Shown one piece after another: positions 1 through 11,401 of a DNA stretch of 64,000 bases. Location: positions 472,501 through 536,500 of the forward strand of contig WPIO01000035.1 in NCBI GenBank assembly GCA_009760855.2. Direction: 5' to 3'. The first letter of the stretch is position 1. Each line of letters opens with the position of its first letter. The notes under the pieces were generated by a model. The model ran no database searches, was not told the origin of the DNA, and was given only the letters and a program-made list of their open reading frames with translations. Made by a program: the position numbers and the translations under genes. The DNA comes from Cristatella mucedo (Eukaryota > Bryozoa > Phylactolaemata > Cristatellidae).

Positions 1-3000
1 CTAGGTCGCGAAACGCGAACGCCTTCACCCGCTGGCTAATACCGAGGGTAATTTACACGCCCGTCGCAATGTTTAGGATTATTATAGGTTTATGTTAAAG
101 GCATATATTATCATAGGTGCATAGTTTTGTTTGTGTTTATTATATATTATTATTATATTATTTAGGTTTCTGAGGTTTATTATTTATTTTAGGTTTAGCG
201 TCGCAGCTGCGCGTCATTTAGAGGTGCGTTGGCTTTTCTTTCTTTTTCGGAAAGAGGCGACTGAGGCGGTGTATGGCGTGCATTTAAGATAACCAACGGT
301 CCCTTTTTATATTAATGCATCAATTGCACTATGGCCGCGATACTTTTGCGTGCGCTAAATTTCCCATCCTTTTCGGTACAAAATGGTTTGAACCAAGCTC
401 TCCCATCTCCGTTCCATTCCCGTCCTTTCTGATAATCGAATAGGCCCGCGACCCCAGAGACCGCCACCCTAGATTCTGAATTTCCGGCGGCGGCCTTTGG
501 TGATAAACAGTTAGCGTGCACGGCTCCGGCCAGTGAGCACACCGTCGGCAGCAAAACTGATTAGGACTAATCGGGAGCTAGCGCGCTCGCGCGCTAGGCT
601 GAGTAAAATTAAATAAAAGAGCAGATGCATTCGTAGCCCCATCGCTGTCAGCAGGTCTTGCTTTGCGTCGCCAGATCCGTCGGGCAGAGGTGCGGCTAGT
701 CTAGCGCCCCCTAGCGAGTCTGCATCTAGAAAAGGCAGCGGACAGGTTCGGGTTCTCTGCAACAAAAAAGTAGCTCACGCGCGTCTCTAGACGAGTGACT
801 AACGAGGCCAGCCGGTGGTGCGCCGTCAACGCGCACGCAGCTTTGCTGCCCGCCCGTCTCTTTAGCGCGGCGCCGGGGTGCAGAGCGGTGCTGCCGCCGG
901 AAGCAGGCGCCTATTAGTGCGGCTCCATTCAGTGCCCTAGCTCCGCGTCGCTCTCTTGCGGGCGAGAGCCGAGCGCTTCTACAATCTTCATCCGGTTAAG
1001 GAGTCGCTAGAAAGCTCGGCTTTTGAAACGACCTCCACGAGCGGCTAAATTGCGACGGCAGAGGTTGAGGGCGCTAGTTGCAGCACGTCGCTTCAGTATG
1101 CTAGCTAGCTAGCTAGCTAGCTAGCTAGCAAACAGTCGCGTCGCTCCAGGTCGCTTCAGCACGGGACCGCCGAGGCAGCGCCAGGCGAGCGACGCGCTCC
1201 GAGCCTTTCTTTGGCTCCTCCGCACACCCGGGAGCTGCAATCCGACTTGGGAGAGAAGTCCAAGAATATCGCGTCCCGCGGAACGCCTCGAGCGCGCACA
1301 GTCTACTCTCTTCTTCGTCCAGAGGAGAGCGATCATGTTTCTTAGGCTGCGTCTAAAGAGGCTCTCAGATCGACGCCTCGGGCGTGCACTTTCCAAGTGT
1401 CACTTTCCTGAAGAGCGAAATAGAAAAAAAATCAGGGGACGATCATATTTTTTGGACTCGCTACGGAAGCGATACTTTTTAGGCAGGTCCAAATAGGCAG
1501 CTCAGAGCTAAGCAGCCCGCTATCAAAAAGACGAGCGCGTGACTTTTTTTCTTTTAGATGTCAAAAGAAGCTTCCGGTTCCGCCTCTGCACAGAACAACA
1601 AGCTTTCGCCGACTGTTTTTACAGGTCAACCAAGTTACAGCGAGCATTTTAAATTATGCTAAGGGGTAAATTAGCAAGTTTGTAGAAGGGCTAAAGAAAC
1701 TTTCGAGGGAGAAAGTATTGTAGTCAAAGCTTTGACCTTGCCATACGGGCTCCCAAATGCACGGTCGTTAGCCCCCCCCCCCCCCCGAGCCGAAAGTCCG
1801 GCTACGCGCAGCTTGGCCTTACTGCCTAATTAGAGGTAAATACATAAAGAATGTCTCTTTCTTCATACTATCAAAGGAAAGAGAGTGGCCATCATGATTT
1901 GAATGAGCCGCCAGTCGAAATCTGTTCATCTAGATTTTGAAACCAGACGCTACTGATGGATCGGCCGCCCTAGATCCTCTTGCTCAACCTTTCATTTTTC
2001 TTCCTTTCCCGTTCCTTCCTTTCCCGTTCCTTCCTTTCCCGTTCCTTCCCTCCGTTCTTCATTTTATAGACCAAAGTCCCTACCAAGACTAGTAAGCTGA
2101 GAAAACTACCGAGTTAAGTCACTAGGACGAGTACTGAATGAAAGTATCATCTTAGCAGCAAGTTTAACTAAGAGTATAGTTATTTTGGAGTTTAGTCCTG
2201 GACGAGCTGCACCAAGCACTCCAGATAGTCCATACCTAGAAAGAGCTAACGTCGCCTACACCTTCTAATTCCTTCGCACACACCTGAAATTTGATTCCAG
2301 AAGTTCATCCGGCTTCATCGAATTTTCAGCTTTGCAATACTGTCGTAGGCATCCGATCCGATCCTTTAGAATCGCTGGCTGCTCGATCGTCTGCTTACAC
2401 TGTAGGGATTCAGCGTTGCACGAGACCGCTGGCGTTGGCGATGCAGTCACTGTCTGGGTCGCACGAGACCGCTGGCGTTGGTGTTGCCCAGCGTCCGGTG
2501 CGGACATGCACTGCCGCACTATCTAGAGAGTCTCCACTTACCAGCTTTTTTCTTATCGGAGTATGGAGTGGCACCGCAGTCGACGAACGCGCAGCAACGA
2601 TAGGAGCACTCCAGGCGACGGCGTTGCGGCCCGACGCTCACAGCGCAGCCGGGCAGAGCCGCTATTCGCGTCGCGTCCCTATCGCGCCCCTATCGCGTCC
2701 GCCCAGTCTGCCCGCAGGAGGGGCCTGTCAGTCACGTGACGTGCCTGCCGGTTGCTCGTTGGGCTTTCCGGTCAATCGCCGGGCCTACTGGTCACGTGCA
2801 GGGCATGCGGGTCACGTGCCAGTGTCTGCCTGTCAGGCCTCCTGCCAATCCACGAAACCGCCGCCGCCGCCGCCGCATTGGCCTTCTCAACGGACATTTG
2901 ATCGCGCCCACTCACAGGCAACTAACAGACCGTGGAGGAATGAGTCGTTGCTCATGCCCGCTCGTGGCTTTTAGCCAGCCAGGCACGAGTGCCTGTGCCT

Positions 3001-3067
3001 TTGCCGAACGGAGGGGGGCATTTCGCGGGACGCCGAACGTGCGAGCGGTCGCGTTCGCTCTGGGGCA
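1..3067. other. Host flank, no gene recognised
   Basis: This is the host flank left of the Maverick. GC content varies, and none of the short open frames resembles a known protein. Visible items are an AGCT-type tetranucleotide run near 1100-1130, a poly-C tract near 1772-1787, three tandem copies of a 16-bp CCTTCCTTTCCCGTT-type unit at about 2000-2050, and a duplicated segment of about 35 bp containing GCACGAGACCGCTGGCG at about 2418 and 2461. The longest frame (2291-2974, 227 codons) has no recognisable domain and overlaps other frames, so I do not call it a gene. Confidence 0.6.
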
Positions 3068-3072
3068 ATGCT
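3068..3072. repeat. Target-site duplication, left copy (ATGCT)
   Basis: ATGCT directly precedes the element and recurs directly after it at 25251-25255. The sixth base differs on both sides (A before the left copy, C after the right copy), so the visible duplication is 5 bp. Confidence 0.85.
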
Positions 3073-3252
3073 AGTAGTTGTGTTTTGAACGTTATGTGGC
3101 GGGAGGCTGAGGCTAGAGCCTCAATCTCGCTGCGCTCGATTGACTCTCTTCACCCGAGACCACCCAACCCATAACTTTCAAAACGTAACTACTCTATCGG
3201 ATACACTTGTATCCCGCTGTAGCCTAGCATGATAAAATCTTATTTAAAGAAA
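3073..3252 (+). repeat. Left terminal inverted repeat, 180 bp, with internal palindrome
   Basis: Matches the reverse complement of 25071-25250 over 180 bp with scattered substitutions and no net length change. The outer 121 bp (3073-3193) form an imperfect palindrome: the terminal 24 bases (start AGTAGTTGTGTTTTGAAC) pair with 3170-3193 at 21 of 24 positions. At its centre lies a 23-nt hairpin (3121-3143) with stem TCAATC/GATTGA. A second small palindrome, TGAGGCTAGAGCCTCA, lies at 3108-3123. The inner 59 bp (3194-3252) are not palindromic. The layout resembles a parvovirus-type ITR (folded outer part plus unfolded inner part) rather than a plain Maverick TIR. Confidence 0.9.
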
Positions 3253-3271
3253 GTTATTTAAAAAATATTCT

Positions 3272-4002
3272 ATGAGTACAAAATGCGAATTCTTTCCTAG
3301 ACATTATTATGGGAGCATGATTTCTCGTATAGTCAGAAGAATTAGAGAAGTGTTTCTATCAGTTGTACGATCATCGCGTTCCTTTCGTAAATGGCCATGA
3401 TGGAATAAAACTACACATTGATTTTATATTTAGTTTAATTCAAGAAGGTAAGAAAAAAGTTATCAAATTACAATCTGGTTATATATCCAGAATTCTATCA
3501 TGAGGACCAATCTCATAGTATTGTTAATTATTGTTCTGTTAAAACATTCAGAGATTCATTATCGAAAAGGTTTTCCAAGAAATACTGCTGTTAATATTTT
3601 CTAATTTATATAGCAAATGACAGATTTAATAAAATTTTTTACTTTGTTGTACAAAGGTATGATGAAACCATTCAATACAACGCCAAAGTCTGAGCATGTC
3701 TAACAAATCTAACAAGAGTAAGATATAGAATCAAAGTTATAAACATAGTATTAGCCTTAGGAGTAACAGTTTCTACTACTTATATTCAATCTTTTCCAGA
3801 TATTACTCGTGTTGTTTCTTTCTTTTCAGCATTAACTTCAATGCTAGTAGCAATTGATGGTGTTCTAGCTGAAATAGATAAAAGAAAAAGATTTACTCTT
3901 GATTCTAACATAAAATTTATTTCCAAGATAACACATGCTTTATCTGATGAAGTAATTACAAAAGAAGAGTTTGAAGATATAGCAGAACGTTCACAAAGAT
4001 AA
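3272..4002 (+). pseudogene. Decayed left-end gene, small two-helix membrane protein
   Basis: No long intact frame survives, but the 3' half (about 3700-4002) reads openly as a protein of roughly 100 residues. It has two hydrophobic stretches (around INIVLALGVTVSTT and VSFFSALTSMLVAI), then a charged tail with EVITKEEFEDIAE, ending in TAA at 4000-4002. The 5' part has a start at 3272 preceded by an AT-rich box and short frames in different phases, so at least two frameshifts are likely. Two helices followed by a short acidic tail recall 2TM proteins of the SLATT/DUF4231 type, but this is a guess from pattern only. It converges tail to tail on the integrase, one base separating the stop codons. 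Confidence 0.45.
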
Positions 4003-4003
4003 G

Positions 4004-4880
4004 CTACTCCTGTTTAATCACTTGCAGTTCTTCTCTAACAAAACTCATTTTAACATCATTTACCCAAAAACGGACTGGTTGATCTTTCAATACCATTATT
4101 ATAACAATAGTATGTTTAGTCAAACCCCATATAGAATCAGTAGCTATTCTTCTCTTTTCATCTTCTCCTTCACCTGGTTCCAGTAAATATCAAACAGTTG
4201 TTCCAAGTTTTAATCATTTTTTCTGTTCTCCTACTTTTCTATGATATTTTTGTCTCTTTAGTTTAACTGCTTCTTTTTTATTGCTTTAGCAGGATCTTCA
4301 CCAATTGTTCTTGTAATGCTATTGCTTAGGTAGTCAATCATTTTTGGTAAATTATAAATCACCTCTTTATTTCGAATGTAATCTTCTTTATGAATACTTT
4401 CTAATTCTTGTTCATACTGCGCAATAAAGTCTCTTTCTGCTACTGTTCTATTCATTCTTTTAACAAGTGCAACACTCTTTTTACTAGTAGCTTCTATAAC
4501 TTGTGTTTCACGTCTTTTCATTTCTTTCATAAACTCTCCTTTAAACTCAGATCCAGGATCTACTGTTATCTTCTTCGGCCATTTCAATAAACCTTTTGTA
4601 TAAATATCTATTATAGCTTGTGTTACTTCTTTAGAAGACTTTGTTTTAAGTGGTCTTGAATCTTTATATCTGCTAGCAATATCAATAACACTCAAAGCAT
4701 ATTTCTATCTAGAATCATTTGGCATATACAAAATGCCTGCTTGGTGACTTTCATTAGGTTCAACTATATCAAAGAAACCTTTTGGAATTACTTTTGGCCT
4801 GGGTTTGAATATTTGACTTATATCCGAATCTGGATTGAATTGTCCTTCCTTTTTCTTTCTTTTAGAGTTAAAAATGACAT
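4004..4880 (-). pseudogene. Maverick integrase (retroviral DDE type), broken
   Basis: Would insert element DNA into the host genome. The core reads KYALSVIDIASRYKDSRPL, then a segment with VDPGSEFKGEF, which fits the Maverick DDE family (D in VIDIASRY, D in VDPGSEF). The C-terminal part contains RIATDSIWGL and FVREELQVI, the chromo/SH3-like tail typical of Maverick integrases. Breaks: an in-frame TAG before KYAL, a frameshift after about 4258, two TGA codons in the tail region, and a frame change near the start codon. The N-terminal zinc-finger region of usual family members is short or missing. The start at 4880 is chosen because a TCTATAGAA box ends directly upstream and is shared with the divergent gene at 4890. 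Confidence 0.88.
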
Positions 4881-4889
4881 TCTATAGAA
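4881..4889. promoter_or_regulatory. Shared 9-bp divergent promoter box between integrase and zinc gene
   Basis: Only TCTATAGAA separates the minus-strand start at 4880 from the plus-strand start at 4890. Its core TTCTATAGAA (counting the flanking T at 4880) is a perfect palindrome, so each gene sees a TATAGAA-type box ending at its own ATG. The same box precedes most other genes of the element. Confidence 0.6.
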
Positions 4890-5168
4890 ATGGAAATATT
4901 TTTTAATACTTATTCTAAGTCGTCTAGCGAACTTGAATACTTAGAGTCAGGACATCCCATTTGCAAAAAGATTAAACGAAGACAAAAGATGCGATGTGAT
5001 ATCTGTGACTTAGATAGTACTGAAACAGAATTTGATTGTGGTATTCTAAGAAATAATAAGATAATAATTTGTGCAGACTGTCATTATGCAACTAATAAAT
5101 ACTCTAGTAAACAGAGGCCAACAAAGATATATAGCCTTGCAAAGAAAAACTTTAAAAAGGTGTTCTGA
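4890..5168 (+). CDS. Small zinc-binding protein (CxxC...CxxC), 92 aa
   Basis: An intact frame starts at the shared TCTATAGAA box. Residues 36-39 read CDIC and a second pair is CADCH, about 25 residues apart, suggesting a single zinc ribbon. The flanks are basic (ICKKIKRRQK). HNH endonucleases and viral transcription factors both use such ribbons; I cannot choose between them. The open frame may once have been longer, because the following 150 bp encode a compatible basic stretch in another frame. It is followed by the convergent fibre gene. Confidence 0.55.
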   Translation: MEIFFNTYSKSSSELEYLESGHPICKKIKRRQKMRCDICDLDSTETEFDCGILRNNKIIICADCHYATNKYSSKQRPTKIYSLAKKNFKKVF

Positions 5169-5318
5169 ATTTTTCTGCATTCATCACTGTTTAGAACATG
5201 AATCAATACTACTTATTGCAAAACTATTCCCTTTAGGAAAAAGTTAAGCGCAAAGCAACTAAATTAAAAGAACTAATTGTCTTACTTGTGCACATATATT
5301 TTTCAGGTGGATATGTAA

Positions 5319-6162
5319 CTAACCAATAGATTTACTTTTAAAGTTTCCTATGTTGTAAACATAATAATAGTCAACTGGTAATCTATTGAAATAGGCATAA
5401 TACTTAAAATCTGTTCCAGTTGATGAAGTATTTATGGCACGTATTTCTCCAGATATAACAGAAGTATCTGTACTTGGTCTTAGGAATACACAGTTGGATG
5501 AACCAACAACCATCACACTTAGTAATATTAATGGTGGATCATTCTTGTTTTGCCAAGAGTAAGCAACAGAAGTATTAATAATATAATTCATAGATCTAGG
5601 ATTTAATGACACTGGAATTACTTCTTTTATTGTTTTAACTGTTTTGTCAACATAAGATTTTGTAGCTTCATCAGAAGGATTAACAGGATCTGCAACATTA
5701 ATTATAGAATTATTATTCAGATTTAAGTTTGTAGTTGCAGGAGAGTTTATATAATAATACGTTTCGTTTTAATCCACCATAAGTAACGCCAAAATCATCA
5801 GGAAGCACGGTTGGAGTAATAGTACTAGAATTCCAATAAGTTGAAGTAATAGCAAATCCATTCATATTTAGATCTCCTGTCATTGTATCCCCAGTTTTAT
5901 TAACATAATTAGATAATTGACTAACATTAGCAGCATCTGTTGGATTTACTCCAGGAGCAAGGTTTGTAACAGGTCTATTCTGAATGTTAATAGAAGTACT
6001 CCCATTAACAATAAAATTAGAGTCTGCATAAGACTTTGTTACAGCATCACCATCATTAACAGGATCACTCATGTTAGTAATTATATTTCTATTTGCATTT
6101 GCAGAAAGTGTATAACCATTTACTCTAGATACATATTCATTACAGTTCGCCCTTCGATACAT
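5319..6162 (-). pseudogene. Fibre-like gene A with phage-tail-fibre-style repeats, one frameshift
   Basis: About 280 residues. The N-terminal half has repeats built on DPVNDGDAVTKSYADSNF and GVNPTDAANVSQLSNYV, with a KTGDTMTGDLNMNGF unit, followed by a third DPVNPSDEATKSYVD repeat. This is the beta-helical shaft pattern common in bacteriophage tail fibres. The C-terminal 100 residues (SLNPRSMNYIINTSV to the stop) lack the repeats and probably form a receptor-binding head. One frameshift lies near 5760. By position and type it should be a vertex fibre on the virion. Three paralogous genes lie on the plus strand at 16709-20220. Confidence 0.7.
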
Positions 6163-6233
6163 CTATGTAATTATTAAATAAAACTTTTAATATATTTAAC
6201 ACTTCTCTAACAATAGGAACTATTCTAGCAAAT

Positions 6234-6967
6234 TTACAAGTGTCTTCTTCTTCTATTTGTATCAAACATCTTCTTATATAATACTTTATGTCATAGCCTT
6301 TTCCTTTTTATTGTTAAACCTGCCATACTTGCTTATAACATAAAACTCAAAATCAAAGTACTTCTCATCTTTAAGCAATAGCAAAAAATAGGAGATCTAA
6401 CTGGTATATCAAATTCAAACTCTGTTGTTAATCTAACATTTCCAGCAGCTAAATAATCTAGTGGCGGTTTTTCACAGTCCAATCCAGGAACGCGAATCTC
6501 AAACTCAGAGTAATAACATTCACTTAGTTTTCAAACATGCAAACCAAGTAAACATTGTGCATGATATTATTTTGGTATAAAATCATTAATAATATTTCTG
6601 CTCCATAAACATTTTATTTCTACTAAAATATATCTTTCTATTATTCTATCAGGAGAATATCTGTACACACCATCACTAGTAAAACAATCATTTGCATTCT
6701 TTACTTTTACATTAAGTTTCATTTTTAAAAACTTAGCAGCAATAGGTTCAAATACCTGACCAAATAGCATTGGAGGAAATTTCATACTAGAATTATTAGC
6801 AATGTATTTTTTAGTTTTATATTAACAATTAATTATATATCTACTTCTGTGTGATCTCCAAATACTAAGTCATTTCCATGCACTGAATAAACTTCTGAAC
6901 CACCACTATTAAAATATATTGATTTTTTCCACTCATCCGAACCTTGTACACAATCAAATGTTTTCAT
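6234..6967 (-). pseudogene. YqaJ / lambda-exonuclease-type nuclease, broken
   Basis: The N-terminus has the QGSDEW signature near residue 8. After a break near 6840 the core continues with FGQVFEPIAAKF, then a SDGVYRY segment, LVEIKCLW (the ExK metal and lysine motif) and YHAQ. Order and spacing match the YqaJ viral recombinase fold, a 5'-3' exonuclease used in recombination-linked replication. Breaks: a frame change or deletion near 6840, TAA just before YHAQ, and TGA about 14 codons later. ATATAATG forms the start at 6967, 13 bp after the end of the capsid gene. A YqaJ gene is not part of the core Maverick set. Confidence 0.75.
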
Positions 6968-6979
6968 TATATGTCTGGT

Positions 6980-8604
6980 TTAATTTTTTTCAATGTCAGT
7001 TCTATCAAACGCAGATGTTCCTTTATTGCAAGTAAATGGCGAACCATTACCATTAGAAGTTAACTCAGCAGTGTTCTCACAGATAGTTAAGTAATGAACA
7101 ATAATAGTTGTAGCAGGAATAGCTGGGGATTGTTATTAGGGCCAGAGGCAGCAGCTGCAGGGATTTGAGAGTCAAACTCAATACTCACATCAAGTTTGGA
7201 AGTAATTCTTAGAGGCTCATCATTATATTGCAGATCAGTTACATGAATTGGATGACGTGATAGCCATTCAGGATAAGTAACACCAACTGGTTCTGTAATT
7301 TCATTTAATCCGATATATTTTTTTCTAAACTCAGTGAAATCTAGATATTCAGTTGAGCATTTCCCGTCTTTAGGATAACTACTTCTAGCAATAGCAGGAT
7401 ATTGTTTTGTGCCATTAGCAAGTACAGTTACGTTTTTGATATCACAATGGTTGTATGTGAAAACATTTCCAGTGCAGCCATTGTATTTATTATAATTCTG
7501 TGCGGCAACAATCAACCATCTAACTTTATCAATAGTATTCTGTACAGATAGCGTTCTAGTATATTTTAGACCTTGGTTGAAATTGTTAGCGTCATATTTT
7601 CATAACGTCTGACTTTGTAATTAAGTCTGATATTCTTTGCTTTTTCACTTGATACATCTGCAAAGGCTCTTTGAATACTTTCTTTATGAGTAATGCAAGG
7701 AGCCATCAATCTCATTTTTGACATGTTAATTTTTAAAGCATTCCATTGTCCTTCACCGTTAGCTCCTGCTGTTCCTCTACTTGCTAGTGTGTTATTTGCA
7801 TTGCCAGCTGCTCCTGATACACCAGTCATAATTGCATCATAATCATTTCCACCAACTCTTGTCATTTCAAGTGTTCATGGGATATTATAAAGAATTTTGT
7901 TCGTGTCTGCACACAATCCAGATAATCTTGAAAGTGGAAGTGAAATACTGAATGTGCCTTGGTTGTCTGCTAAAACATTTGAAAGTCCTCTTCTATATAC
8001 AAATATTGATATTAATATCCAATATCCAATACAATACAATATCCAATACAAATATCCAATATTGTTAGCAGTTGCATAGATTGTTAGTAGATGCAGCTGG
8101 GCTAATGTAAGCATTGTTAGCAATCCACATATCATCAAACGAACTTGCTTCATCTTTTTCCATCCAGTTGCAGGTCCTTCTGTTCGGTTATAATCATTTG
8201 GATATGTAAGTAGACCCATTAGATTTAAGACTGTTCCAGATCCTTGTTGAATTGAATAACTTTCTATTTCTTCTGCACCAAGTCTAACCCTCATTGAATT
8301 GAACAACCACACTCCAGCATTGTTAAAAAAAACCAGCAACAAGAGTTCTAGCAGGCGCAGCAAAAGCACCACCAGCAGCTGTTTGTACTTGAAGTTGCCC
8401 TTCAAGCAGTAGGTAAGCATCTAATAGCACATATCAAAGCTGTTGTTCTCCAGGAACAGTAAATGTTACTAATTTGTTTGCAATACTATCAGTTTCATTT
8501 CCATTAGTTTGGTAGAACTCTCTGTATTGGTAATATTTAATCTTGTAGTTAGGAAAACTGGGATCACCTAATTCAAGTATTATTTCCATAGGAGCACTAG
8601 CCAT
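6980..8604 (-). pseudogene. Probable major capsid protein (double jelly-roll type), several frameshifts
   Basis: Spans about 540 codons, the usual length for a Maverick capsid protein. The start at 8604 is set by TATATAGAGAAGAAATGG. The order of segments fits the family: early KYYQYREFY and VTFTVPGEQQL, then YVLLDAYLLLEGQL, then NAGVWLFNSMRVRLG, a mid-protein tyrosine-rich stretch, GQWNALKINMSKMRLM, and a C-terminus ending at 6980. Breaks include TGA after GEQQL, a frameshift in a T8 run near 8325, and further shifts near 8080, 7870, 7560 and 7120. The capsid call rests on size, position and pattern and was not confirmed by a structure search. Confidence 0.65.
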
Positions 8605-8692
8605 TTCTTCTCTATATAAAAAAGTAAAAATGTATTTTCTACTCTGAATATATAAGCCAGCTCCAATTTTTTTCATGTATCCACCATAGCCA

Positions 8693-9227
8693 TCAGGTCA
8701 TAATAGCAGGTACAACAGATTTCTCTTTGATTACTTTCTCAATCTCTGTATATGCTTTTGAATCATTTTCTTTAAGTGCCTCTGAATAATCTTCGACTTC
8801 ATCAGATTCTTCCATTTTTGTCGTACACTTCTTTTTTGTTCTTTGGTTTAAGTTTATCAAGCACTGCTCGTTTGATTTCAATGTCCATCTCTTTCATCTT
8901 TCTATCATAATCTTCTTCCTTTTTACGTGCCTCTAACTCTAACTCAAGCTCCTCTTTTCTTCTTTCTCCATCAAGCTCATCTTCCATCTCTCTACGCTTG
9001 TTAGCATACTCTTGATCAATCTTCTCTTTCTTTGTCTGCAATTCAATTAGTTTCCTTGTTTGATGCATTTCAATTCCTTTGTTAGCAATGCTCATGCCAA
9101 GTCCTGTCAGTCCAGTTAAAACAAGTGCTGCTTTCCCAATTCCACCAATGACTGTATCAAGTGCGCCAGATCTATGGTCTTTTCCGCCAGCTATTCTACC
9201 ATGACCAATTCTGGCATAGATAGCCAT
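8693..9227 (-). pseudogene. Coiled-coil structural protein with membrane segment, one frameshift
   Basis: Starts MAIYARIGHGRI after the box TATATAGAGCGATGG. Residues about 28-48 are hydrophobic and glycine-rich (VIGGIGKAALVLTGLTGLG), then about 90 residues of charged heptads (around KKEKIDQEYANKRREMEDE) predict a long coiled coil. The frame shifts near 8810 and continues acidic to a stop at 8693. It lies directly upstream of the capsid gene on the same strand, so a minor virion or assembly protein is plausible; no family was recognised. Confidence 0.5.
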
Positions 9228-9250
9228 CGCTCTATATATTATTTTGAAAT

Positions 9251-10956
9251 TTATATTGCAGCTACAACAACAGTAATAGTATTTATGGAATTACCATTTT
9301 GATCCGTTAAACTTATTTTAACACTACTTACTCCATCGATATCACCACGAGTTGGTAAGGACAAAATATTATTAATATGCAAATCAACTTTTTCTCCTGG
9401 ATCAACATCATCAATATCTATTATATAAAGAGATGGTGATTGTTGTAAAAATTCTTTTTGAAACTCAACATAATTTCTACTAGGATCAACCAGATCACAA
9501 TAAACACTTATCCAATTTACACCAGAGTTCTCTGGTAACTGCATTTTATTCCAAGCCTTGTAAATACCAGAGAAGTACATAGCTTTTTCTATAGCTCGTA
9601 GGGTGTTCCTCCTACAATGTCTGCATCAAATGAGCTTTTTGGTTTTAAGAGAATCCTAAAGTATCACCAATCGAGTGAATTACACCAGACACATTGCTAA
9701 CAAGTAAAACGACATAGTCTGGTGTTACTTGCATTATTATTCTATCATCAATATCTATACTAAATTGTATTCCACTACTATTTCTGTTTTCTGAATTGAA
9801 GAAGGCATTATTTTTTGCTAAAGCTTGGTTTAGAGACAAAACAATTTTATTATTATCATAACATCCTTGTGGAATTGCAATAGAAAATGCATTTGGATTG
9901 GTAAGATTTGCTTTATACCAAAGCATATCATTTACTCCAGTTAGAACATTGGATATTATTCTGTTTGTGTAAGTAAACTCAACTCTACTTAATCCTGCTT
10001 TATTAAAACCAGAATCTGATCCAAGCATTAGCGGAGGTAATAATGTTTTTGCTTCAAACTAGTTGTTCCTGTTAATTTTATTGACATTCTTATGTTGTAC
10101 TTCAATAATCTCTATTACAACTGTAATCTGTTGTGAACCAAAATCTAAAGTTTTCAAATTTTGATCTGGAATAGTAATTAATATATCAGAAATAGGGTAT
10201 CCAACAATATTGTGATATTCAAGAGTATTTGGTTCATATACCATCTGTTCCCAAGGATAGAAATTATAAGCAAAACTTCTTAATACTTGTGTTTCATTCC
10301 TGTTTATATAACTTGTCCCATTTGCATCTAAGTTACAATTTACAAGTATTAAGTTTAGGTCAGAAACAAAACTTCATTTTCTGAATAAACTTTTGTATTT
10401 GGAGGAATATGTATTTGTCTATTATGAGGAGGATAATAGCTTGAAAAACTTGAGTCTGTTGAGTAAACCGCAGCAGTAAAACCATGTAAACTTGCTACGC
10501 TTGAATTAGCAGCAATAAGTAAAACCAGCAGGCAAACTAATCCATGAGTTAGAAGTAGCAGTATCAATTCCTAAAACAAATTTGTCAGTTGTTGCTCCAG
10601 ATAGAGTAATAGAATTGTTTATCATATCTGCAATACCAATGTTTACATCATCCGATACTGCAGAATATATTCCAGGTTTTATTGTTACAGTTTAATCAGA
10701 ACGTCCAGTTAGTCTATATACAAAACTATTCTTAGAATTAGTTATATTTTTTATAGAACTAGTACCAGTAAACTTTTTTGAAACATGTCTTAAAATTTTT
10801 GTTCTCAAGTTTGATAGGATCATCAATATGTACTCTGATAGGATTAGTATTTGCAGTAAGATTAAAAACATATCCTTCTTTGCTTGCAATACTATCTTTT
10901 TTTATTGTTTCAACATTTCTTAGAATCTCCTTAGCTACATTAAGAAGTTCTGTCAT
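9251..10956 (-). pseudogene. Large structural-type gene, possibly penton/vertex protein, multiply frameshifted
   Basis: The start at 10956 follows ATATATAGAAATG and reads MTELLNVAKEILRN. Fragments in several frames continue to 9251 on the same strand, about 565 codons if one gene. Visible segments: KPGIYSAVSDDVN, FNKAGLSRVEFTYTN, then FSIAIPQGCYDNNK leading to a GDTLGF ending. That last pattern (a P-G-Y turn, a helix of about 15 residues, then a terminal LGF) is seen in Maverick penton-like proteins. The final part (MYFSGIYKAWNKM to IDGVSSVKISL) looks beta-rich. Two genes rather than one are possible, with a junction near 9640. Breaks lie near 10760, 10560, 10380, 10060 and 9640. Confidence 0.45.
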
Positions 10957-10958
10957 TT

Positions 10959-11397
10959 CTATATATCATATACAAGTTTATTGATTTTAGCAATGTATGA
11001 CTTAAGTACTTTTCTAGATTTTCCAAGATAATCCACGGCAGCACTAATAGCATATACTACTCCAGTATTTCCAGCAGCAAGTTCACGAATCCACAGTTCT
11101 ATCTTATCAAATACTTCGGAATCACTCTTTACAACCAATGGAATTACTTGAATGCCTTTTCCAACTCTTTCTTTGGGTCTTACATAGCCTACAACTCTTT
11201 GTTCTTTAATGCTTCTTCTTTTCTTTTTATTTAATTCTAGAAAAATATTAGAAAGATTTCCTTCCACAGTATTTTCACTAAGATTTTGTACAATTTGTTT
11301 AATACGTTGGGATATTTTTCCAGTTCCTTTAACTCCAATAATATCAAGTAAATCTTTCTTGCGATCAATCGTTGAATTAAATACTTTTTTAGTTCAT
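10959..11397 (-). pseudogene. Basic protein of about 145 aa, near-intact
   Basis: The start at 11397 (AAAAATATGAAC context) is followed at once by a frame change; the rest reads openly to 10959. Features are basic stretches LNKKKRRSIKEQR and YVRPKERVGKG, a small Ala/Gly segment (IRELAAGNTGVVYAISAA) and a lysine-rich end. It overlaps no neighbour: the next gene downstream starts at 10956, 3 bp after this one ends. Function unknown. Confidence 0.45.
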
Positions 11398-11401
11398 ATT
11401 T

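Noticed and set aside
2291-2974. 227-codon frame in the left flank
   Set aside because: No domain, overlaps other frames, Arg/Pro/Ser-rich composition typical of GC-rich noncoding DNA.
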